11,228 nucleotides of DNA from Candidatus Hydrogenedentota bacterium. GTDB taxonomy: Bacteria; Hydrogenedentota; Hydrogenedentia; Hydrogenedentales; CAITNO01. The notes beneath the pieces were generated by a model. It ran no database searches, was not told the DNA's origin, and saw only the letters and a list, made by a program, of their open reading frames with translations. A program made the translations under genes and the position numbers. Positions 6,946 to 11,228 of the stretch are shown piece by piece; position 1 is the stretch's first letter; the number at the start of each line of letters is the position of its first letter. The stretch covers positions 1-11,228 of the forward strand of contig JAKLHG010000077.1 of NCBI GenBank assembly GCA_022710255.1, given 5' to 3'.

Positions 6946-7462
6946 ACGTATTGCTTTGTATGCCGGCAGTTTTGATCCGCCGACCCTGGGTCATCTTGAT
7001 CTTATTCAGCGTGCCTCAAAAATATTTGATCAAGTCATTGTAGGTGTCGCTTGCAATGAAGCGAAAGCCGCCCTATTCGAACCCGCTGAACGGGTCGAAA
7101 TGGTAGAGAAGATGACGGAGAAAATCGCCAACGTGCGTGTGAGCCAGTTTTATGGATTAACGGTGGAATATGCCCGTTCACAGAGTGCCATGGCTTTAAT
7201 ACGTGGATTGCGTGTCATTTCAGATTTTGAATTTGAACTTTCCATGGCCATAAACAATCAGAAGCTAAATCCTGCAGTGGATACCGTCTGCCTTATGCCG
7301 AGTGAACCCTATCTGTTTCTCAGTTCCCGGCAGGTAAAAGAGATTGCCCATTTCGGAGGAAGCGTCAGTCATTATGTAACGCCTGAAGTGGAATCACGCT
7401 TATGTCAGAAATTAGCGCTACGTACGGATGAAGCGACCAGCAATAAAAACGACTTCCGGTAA
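6938..7462 (+). CDS. coaD: Phosphopantetheine adenylyltransferase CoaD
   Basis: 174 residues, slightly longer than the usual 160. CoaD transfers AMP from ATP to 4'-phosphopantetheine to form dephospho-CoA, the penultimate and rate-controlling step of CoA synthesis. The nucleotidyltransferase signature GSFDPPTLGH is at residues 10-19, with the T-x-G-H motif at 16-19. RGLR at 89-92, the FELSMAINNQKL segment and SSRQVKE (129-135, usual form SSTxVRE) also match the family. The start ATG lies inside the end of larC (8-base overlap) and has AGGAG about 9 bases upstream, so translation is probably coupled to larC. A longer in-frame reading from 6725 would run inside larC and is not the real start. 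The C-terminal tail after residue 160 is polar and variable. Confidence 0.97.
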   Translation: MSERIALYAGSFDPPTLGHLDLIQRASKIFDQVIVGVACNEAKAALFEPAERVEMVEKMTEKIANVRVSQFYGLTVEYARSQSAMALIRGLRVISDFEFELSMAINNQKLNPAVDTVCLMPSEPYLFLSSRQVKEIAHFGGSVSHYVTPEVESRLCQKLALRTDEATSNKNDFR

Positions 7463-7463
7463 T

Positions 7464-7512
7464 AGACCAAACTCTAGAGGTCTGTCGGGAATAGTATTTC
7501 CTACTGTTTTAT
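7464..7512. other. Convergent gap coaD/tadA with weak hairpins
   Basis: Only 46 bases separate the two stop codons. AGACC (7464-7468) can pair with GGTCT (7479-7483). AATAGTA (7490-7496) can pair with TACTGTT (7502-7508) with one G-T pair, followed by TTATT. The second could act as a weak terminator for the larB-larC-coaD transcript, but it is AT-rich and short. I see no strong bidirectional terminator. Confidence 0.3.
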
Positions 7513-8012
7513 TGGAAATTGTTGCCATTCCGTGTGCCGGCCGCATTGTTCCGAATGTTTTTGAAAAAAGAACTGAGCAGATCCGCACATTCCTCTCCCA
7601 TGATACCACCGAAAACAGCGGTACGATGATTAAATCTTGTGTCCTGTAACAAATTCATCAAGGTGCCGCAACAACCCGCTTTCGGGTCATACGCGCCAAA
7701 AAAAACGGTTTTAATTCGGGAGAGGAGAATAGCGCCAGCGCACATGGGGCACGGTTCCAGTGTTACGTACAGTTGGGTATCTTCAAGGCGCCAACTTCCC
7801 AGCGTGGCCGCCGCCGCAGTGATGGCGATTATCTCCGCATGCGCGGTAGGATCCTGCAGATGCTCTCGTTGATTGAAACCCCGTCCGATAATACGCCCCT
7901 CATGCACAATGACGCAACCTACAGGCACTTCTCGCTGCTCCAAGGCTTCGTGAGCCTCACGCAAGGCGGACTGCATATAATGTAAATGGCTATCCTCATT
8001 CATAGTTGGCAT
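7509..8012 (-). CDS. tadA: tRNA-specific adenosine deaminase TadA
   Basis: 167 residues. TadA deaminates A34 to inosine in the anticodon of tRNA-Arg(ACG), so that one tRNA reads several codons; it is usually essential and acts in the cytoplasm as a dimer. The zinc-dependent deaminase motifs are intact: H58-A-E60, with Glu60 as proton shuttle, and P87-C88-P-M-C91 supplying the two zinc-binding Cys. The family block EVPVGCVIV (28-36) and the downstream FGAYDPKAGC and SSFF segments also match TadA rather than guanine or cytosine deaminases. There is no clear ribosome binding site; the codon at 8003 (fourth residue, MNEDSH) is an equally possible start. The gene is convergent with coaD and its upstream region is shared with the plus-strand zinc-ribbon gene. 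Confidence 0.95.
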   Translation of the reverse strand: MPTMNEDSHLHYMQSALREAHEALEQREVPVGCVIVHEGRIIGRGFNQREHLQDPTAHAEIIAITAAAATLGSWRLEDTQLYVTLEPCPMCAGAILLSRIKTVFFGAYDPKAGCCGTLMNLLQDTRFNHRTAVFGGIMGEECADLLSSFFKNIRNNAAGTRNGNNFQ

Positions 8013-8139
8013 TGTTACCCAAGATAGTCCTTGAAGTCAACTGATAGGTTGGCCTTTGAACCTCATAAAATAAAAATAAGTGTTGCCTTAAAATTTGGAC
8101 ATTCCCTGTACTATCCGATATTTTGTAAAAAAGACCTTC

Positions 8140-8166
8140 CTAACATATTGAAGATAAATATGTTAG
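8140..8166. repeat. AT-rich inverted repeat in the tadA/zinc-ribbon gap
   Basis: CTAACATATT (8140-8149) and AATATGTTAG (8157-8166) are a perfect 10-bp inverted repeat with a 7-base spacer. It lies in the divergent intergenic region, 28 bases before the -35 box of the zinc-ribbon gene promoter, where a regulator could bind. On the minus strand a T-run follows about 8 bases later, but no minus-strand gene ends here, so a terminator role is unlikely. Confidence 0.45.
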
Positions 8167-8193
8167 AATTCCTACAACCGAAGAAAAAAAAGG

Positions 8194-8222
8194 TTGATAT
8201 TGTAAACAAAATACGCCATAAT
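8194..8222 (+). promoter_or_regulatory. Sigma70-type promoter for the zinc-ribbon/ftsY pair
   Basis: TTGATA (8194-8199) and CATAAT (8217-8222) are separated by the ideal 17 bases, each one mismatch from consensus. The start point would be near 8229, giving an untranslated leader of about 55 bases before the ATG at 8284. ftsY, 59 bases past the first gene, probably uses it too. Confidence 0.6.
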
Positions 8223-8283
8223 ATGTTTGATTGTTATATACCTTTTTTAATAGTAAGAGCCATCTTAGTAAAGAGTAAACGGG

Positions 8284-9063
8284 ATGCGTAAGGAACTATT
8301 TGAACACCCTGAATATCATGAAGGCATTGAGGCCGATGCTGTTTGCGCACAATGCGGTTCTGCAAACCCCGAAGGCACCTTGATTTGCAAGACCTGCGGG
8401 AACAATCTGCGCGACCAGCGCCTGATGCGTATTGCTGCGGACCAGATTCTCGATGCCGATGTTGAGGGCACATCAAAAGTATCTTTTTTGGCCAAAGCCG
8501 TCGCACTGCTGGGCCTGTTGGTTGTATTATGGCTGGGTCTGAATGTCGACAACATTTACACTTCATTGACAAAACCGGGACCTCTTTACGATGAGGTTTC
8601 TCAGGGCGCTGACTCTATTCTCTTTTGGGAGGGGGACAGTCGGCAAATGTATGATGAATATCAGGGGCGTCTTCAAAAACGCTTTCCCACCCTTTCCGAT
8701 GCGGAGGCGGCACGCCTTGAATCCGAGGCTATGACTTCCTTTAATGAAGGACTATATGCCTTGTATGAACGACATGGCAGTACGGAACAGTTCATCGGCG
8801 CGGGCCTTGTCTGGATGTATAACGGTGAATGGCATTATGTCGCACAAATTAACACCGGCATACAGATTCGAGGGAAGGGAACAGTAACCGACCAGATACT
8901 ATATTCTCAGTGGGGTGACGCTGGGATGCAGGACAATGGTTCCTTCCACGCGCTTACGGGCCAGGCCTCTTTAGGTGTGGACGGCGTAATCACGATTTCC
9001 GGAAGAACTGATTCCGCTGTTGGACAGTACCAATCCGCGGCATATCGGCTGGGTTCCCTATAG
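8284..9063 (+). CDS. Zinc-ribbon, single-membrane-span protein of unknown function
   Basis: 259 residues; not recognised as a named family. Residues 21-38 form a four-Cys zinc ribbon (C21-x2-C24, C35-x2-C38), like the short ribbons that begin many bacterial membrane proteins. A single hydrophobic span lies at about 68-86, with no signal peptide before it, so the ribbon should be cytoplasmic and the C-terminal 170 residues outside. The external part has an acidic, helical stretch (about 110-165, rich in Glu, Ala and Arg) and then a beta-rich region with WMYNGEWHYVAQINTG and repeated Gly-rich strands (about 175-255) that could be a small lipocalin-like or META-like barrel; this is a guess. The ribosome binding site is weak. 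ftsY follows 59 bases later, so a link with membrane protein insertion is possible, but proximity is the only evidence. Confidence 0.75.
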   Translation: MRKELFEHPEYHEGIEADAVCAQCGSANPEGTLICKTCGNNLRDQRLMRIAADQILDADVEGTSKVSFLAKAVALLGLLVVLWLGLNVDNIYTSLTKPGPLYDEVSQGADSILFWEGDSRQMYDEYQGRLQKRFPTLSDAEAARLESEAMTSFNEGLYALYERHGSTEQFIGAGLVWMYNGEWHYVAQINTGIQIRGKGTVTDQILYSQWGDAGMQDNGSFHALTGQASLGVDGVITISGRTDSAVGQYQSAAYRLGSL

Positions 9064-9122
9064 GCAAATCCAGAGTCGTAGGGGATAAAAGGGGCATTCA
9101 AACATAGTGAAAGGATTCCATT

Positions 9123-10043
9123 GTGTCTGATAACGGTTTTTTCGCGCGCCTGAAAAAAGGACTGGACAAGACACGGGCCGGCCTCGTGGGCGGTATAAAG
9201 CGCGTTTTTACAGGTACTGATGTCAATATGGAAATGTTTGAAGCGCTGGAAGAGAGTTTAATTTCCGCAGACGTAGGCGTTGAGACCAGTATGCGAATCG
9301 TGAGGGACATGCGTGTTCGTGCGAAAGCCGAGAGGATTAATGAGCCCGGTGTCCTCTATGCCCTGTTAAAGGAAGAAATGGCAACAGTGATGGAAGCCCA
9401 TGAAATATCTCTCGACTGGCGGTGTGCCGACGGTCCTCATGTCATGCTTGTTGCCGGTGTAAATGGTTCCGGGAAAACTACCACGGCGGGCAAAATTGCC
9501 TATCGGCTTGCTCAGGAAAAGCGCACGGTAATTTTGGGTGCCGCCGATACGTTCAGGGCTGCGGCGGGAGAACAACTCGCTATTTGGGCGGAACGCGCCG
9601 GCGCACAGTTAATCCGTCACCAGGAGGGCGCCGATCCGGGTGCTGTTGCTTACGATACCGTGGATGCGGGTATAGCGCGGCATGTGGACAATGTCATCAT
9701 TGACACTGCGGGACGATTACACACCAAAGTAAATTTGATGGAGGAACTCAAAAAAGTCCAACGTGTCATTGCGAAACGGCAACAGGGGGCACCCCATGAG
9801 GTGCTGCTTGTTCTGGACGCTACCACTGGACAAAACGGGCTTCAGCAGGCGCGACAGTTTACCCAGTCCTTAACGGTAACAGGAATCATATTGACAAAAC
9901 TGGACGGTACGGCTAAAGGTGGTATGGCCATCGCCATACAGGAACAACTTGGAATTCCCATAAAATTAATTGGCGTGGGGGAGGGCGTTGAAGATCTGCA
10001 GCCCTTTGACGCGAAGATGTTTGTTGCCGCACTATTCGATTAG
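9123..10043 (+). CDS. ftsY: Signal recognition particle receptor FtsY
   Basis: 306 residues, a minimal FtsY with N and G domains and almost no acidic A domain. FtsY is the membrane-associated GTPase that receives SRP-ribosome complexes through Ffh and delivers them to SecYEG. The N domain (about 1-100) starts with an amphipathic FFARLKKGLDKTRAGL segment that fits the lipid-binding helix. GTPase motifs are complete: P-loop GVNGSGKTT at 112-120, DTFRAAA, DTAGR at 194-198, TKLD at 258-261 and the GVGE closing loop. FtsY rather than Ffh is supported by the GVNGSGKTTT P-loop, the GVGEGVEDLQPFD C-terminus and the missing methionine-rich M domain. The start is GTG with AAGGA about 9 bases upstream. 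It is probably co-transcribed with the zinc-ribbon gene. No strong terminator follows. Confidence 0.97.
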   Translation: MSDNGFFARLKKGLDKTRAGLVGGIKRVFTGTDVNMEMFEALEESLISADVGVETSMRIVRDMRVRAKAERINEPGVLYALLKEEMATVMEAHEISLDWRCADGPHVMLVAGVNGSGKTTTAGKIAYRLAQEKRTVILGAADTFRAAAGEQLAIWAERAGAQLIRHQEGADPGAVAYDTVDAGIARHVDNVIIDTAGRLHTKVNLMEELKKVQRVIAKRQQGAPHEVLLVLDATTGQNGLQQARQFTQSLTVTGIILTKLDGTAKGGMAIAIQEQLGIPIKLIGVGEGVEDLQPFDAKMFVAALFD

Positions 10044-10044
10044 T

Positions 10045-10182
10045 CTAACTTTTTTCGTCTTCTAAATCCGCAAGCGTTCTGGATGATACACGTACACCCG
10101 TTGTCTGTTTCATCTGCAGATGAACATCTTTGCCCGTGCTCATGTTGCCATTTAGCAGCATCGCAAATATGACGCGCTTCAC
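10045..10182 (-). CDS. Possible small ORF (45 codons), unrecognised
   Basis: A minus-strand frame from GTG (10182-10180) to TAG (10047-10045) encodes a basic, polar 45-residue peptide starting VKRVIFAMLLNGN and ending LADLEDEKS. The frame stays open upstream to a TAG at 10245, so it could also be the 3' remnant of a longer, decayed gene (64 codons open). Its composition is balanced and less skewed than chance frames in the AT-rich gaps. Against it, there is no good ribosome binding site before the GTG and I recognise no homologue. It ends one base from the ftsY stop codon, and an internal palindrome covers part of it. Confidence 0.25.
   Translation of the reverse strand: MKRVIFAMLLNGNMSTGKDVHLQMKQTTGVRVSSRTLADLEDEKS
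10109..10124. repeat. Perfect 16-base palindrome
   Basis: TTCATCTGCAGATGAA is its own reverse complement over all 16 bases. It lies 66-81 bases after the ftsY stop codon, inside the possible 45-codon ORF. No T-run follows, and with no loop it is a better protein-binding site than a terminator. Its role is unknown. Confidence 0.5.
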
Positions 10183-10266
10183 AGGATATAGAGGTCCATC
10201 TGTTTTATGGCAAAAAATATCATGACTAATCCAAGATTTGAACTATAGTGCGACTCGAATATAAAC

Positions 10267-10296
10267 TTGACAATACACATGCATTTCGTTAATAAT
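10267..10296 (+). promoter_or_regulatory. Sigma70-type promoter of the pagL-like gene
   Basis: A perfect -35 box TTGACA (10267-10272) is followed after 18 bases by AATAAT (10291-10296), one mismatch from consensus. Transcription would begin near 10303, leaving a leader of about 45 bases with AAGGAG close to the start codon at 10349. No operator could be identified. Confidence 0.6.
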
Positions 10297-10348
10297 GTAA
10301 GTTCTTAGATAAAAGTTATCGGGGAATAGTTTTAAGGAGATTCGATAA

Positions 10349-10897
10349 ATGCGTTTTAAAACTTTCACGATGTTCACGTTTGTTTTCGTGCTGTTTTTTA
10401 TCTTTGACGTAAATGCGGAGATACAATGGCGAGAGGGTTTCTGGCGGTTGGAGATTTCAGGTGGTCCCGGGCTTGATAACGGAAACAATAACCGAAGCGA
10501 GGACTTGTTACTTAAGAGTACCTTGGAGTATGAAATTCCCGCAACAGCTCATTTTAGTTTAGGACTTCGTGCTATACCATTATTTTTTTACGAGCAGGAT
10601 GGTCAGAAGGAGGACACAGTATGGGGGGTAGGGACAGGACTGGGAGGACGACTCTATACTAAGGCTGGTGAGTATAGAGGATTGTTTGCCGAGGCCAACG
10701 CGCATGTCCTGGGTCATAAAAACCGTTTTGGCGGCAACGGTTCAACTGTAAATTTTTTAACCGGTCTGGGGATAGGGTATAAATGTGCAGGGGGATGGCA
10801 TACTGTCATGAAGTGGGAGCATATATCCAATGCCAATCTTTCTGATGACAATTCAGGGGTGAATGCCATTACCTTAGGTTTTGGGTATACCTTCTGA
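10349..10897 (+). CDS. PagL-like lipid A 3-O-deacylase (acyloxyacyl hydrolase)
   Basis: 182 residues. The signal peptide is MRFKTF plus a Phe/Val-rich core, with likely cleavage after V-N-A (21-23). The mature part has alternating beta strands rich in Gly and aromatics and ends in GYTF, the terminal Phe typical of outer-membrane beta-barrels. The motif W156-E-H158-I-S160-N-A matches the H-x-S-N-A active site of PagL, which removes the 3-O-linked acyl chain of lipid A and so remodels the outer leaflet. The third catalytic residue of Pseudomonas PagL, a Glu 14 residues after the His, is Asn172 here (in SGVNAITLGFGY), so activity should not be assumed. AAGGAG lies about 9 bases before the ATG. 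It is monocistronic with a good promoter, and convergent with the partial ABC ATPase gene. No clear terminator was seen in the 94-base gap. Confidence 0.78.
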   Translation: MRFKTFTMFTFVFVLFFIFDVNAEIQWREGFWRLEISGGPGLDNGNNNRSEDLLLKSTLEYEIPATAHFSLGLRAIPLFFYEQDGQKEDTVWGVGTGLGGRLYTKAGEYRGLFAEANAHVLGHKNRFGGNGSTVNFLTGLGIGYKCAGGWHTVMKWEHISNANLSDDNSGVNAITLGFGYTF

Positions 10898-10991
10898 CAG
10901 TACAAGTTCATTTTGTTCAGATCATCAAGGCAGAAAGTGTGGGGCTCGAATACTTCAGCGGGAGCACTTGTTTATTTTCGCTGCCGGTACT

Positions 10992-11228
10992 TCAGAGAAT
11001 AGCGCGTTGCGTGTCAGGGTCAAAGAAACACGCGGAGCCTGTGTCCACATCCAGAACAAACGGTTGCTGCACCTGTGGAACTTGGACTGAAGATAACCGT
11101 GCGATGACAATTTTACCATGCAAGTTCAGGTGCACATGAAGTTCCGAACCGAGAGGTTCAACGAACTCAATGACAGCGGTGAAGCCTTCCCCATTTGTTT
11201 CCCTCTGTTCCTTGTTCACTGAAAGATG
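10992..11228 (-). CDS. ABC-transporter ATPase, C-terminal regulatory part (partial, 5' end outside window)
   Basis: 78 residues remain; the frame is open to the right edge of the window. It begins with HLSV, which would complete the R-P-E-H-L-S-V signature found after the ATPase domain of MalK/UgpC-type (sugar and glycerol-phosphate importer) subunits. The rest fits the TOBE/OB-fold that follows: VIEFVEPLGSELHVHL, then KIVIARL and the closing CFFDPDTQRAIL, equivalent to the usual L-F-D-x-E-T-G-x-x-I ending. The ATP-binding domain, with Walker A, signature and Walker B motifs, must lie beyond base 11228. The likely role is energising import of a sugar or polyol by a binding-protein-dependent transporter; the substrate cannot be told. 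A GTG at 11219 is an internal codon, not the start. Confidence 0.82.
   Translation of the reverse strand, partial: HLSVNKEQRETNGEGFTAVIEFVEPLGSELHVHLNLHGKIVIARLSSVQVPQVQQPFVLDVDTGSACFFDPDTQRAIL

Noticed and set aside
8031..8291. Plus-strand open frame of 86 codons in the tadA/zinc-ribbon gap
   Set aside because: It has a TTG start without a ribosome binding site, runs through the inverted repeat and the promoter, and overlaps the next gene's start.

Overview
The window looks like ordinary chromosome of a diderm (Gram-negative-type) bacterium. Evidence for an outer membrane is a PagL-like lipid A deacylase with a C-terminal Phe. Housekeeping genes (coaD, ftsY, tadA, queF, a tRNA-Leu) are mixed with lineage-specific envelope and hypothetical genes. 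Base composition is moderate, with clearly AT-rich gaps. No transposase, phage gene, CRISPR array or toxin-antitoxin pair was seen. A secreted discoidin-type protein, a membrane glycosyltransferase with TPR repeats and a zinc-ribbon membrane protein would suit a PVC-group or Hydrogenedentes-like bacterium, but that placement is a guess from gene style.

Layout. 1-481: AT-rich, gene-poor, ending in the hairpin terminator of the next gene. 482-1180 (minus): secreted discoidin-domain protein. 1181-1675: about 500 bases without a convincing gene, holding inverted repeats and the tRNA promoter. 1676-1762: tRNA-Leu(CAG) with its own promoter and terminator. 1899-7462 (plus): queF, then a GT-C/TPR glycosyltransferase, then a tight larB-larC-coaD block. 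7509-8012 (minus): tadA, convergent with coaD. 8284-10043 (plus): zinc-ribbon membrane protein and ftsY behind a good sigma70-type promoter. 10044-10348: gap with a possible 45-codon minus-strand ORF, a perfect 16-base palindrome and a sigma70-type promoter. 10349-10897: pagL-like gene. 10992-11228 (minus): C-terminal end of an ABC-transporter ATPase that continues beyond the window.

How the genes relate. tRNA-Leu, QueF (queuosine precursor) and TadA (wobble inosine) all serve translation, although TadA is on the other strand. LarB and LarC make and metallate the nickel-pincer nucleotide cofactor. The other cofactor enzyme, LarE, and the classical user, lactate racemase LarA, are not in the window. 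coaD overlaps the end of larC, so CoA synthesis is probably co-expressed with the cofactor genes. FtsY (SRP receptor) follows an uncharacterised membrane protein and may share its transcript. The discoidin protein, the glycosyltransferase and the PagL-like enzyme all act in the envelope or outside the cell.

No clearly new multi-gene system is visible. The best leads are the larBC-coaD coupling with a long dyad upstream, the TMTC-like fusion of a GT-C membrane domain to nine TPRs, the zinc-ribbon protein next to ftsY, and the small ORF with palindrome beside ftsY.
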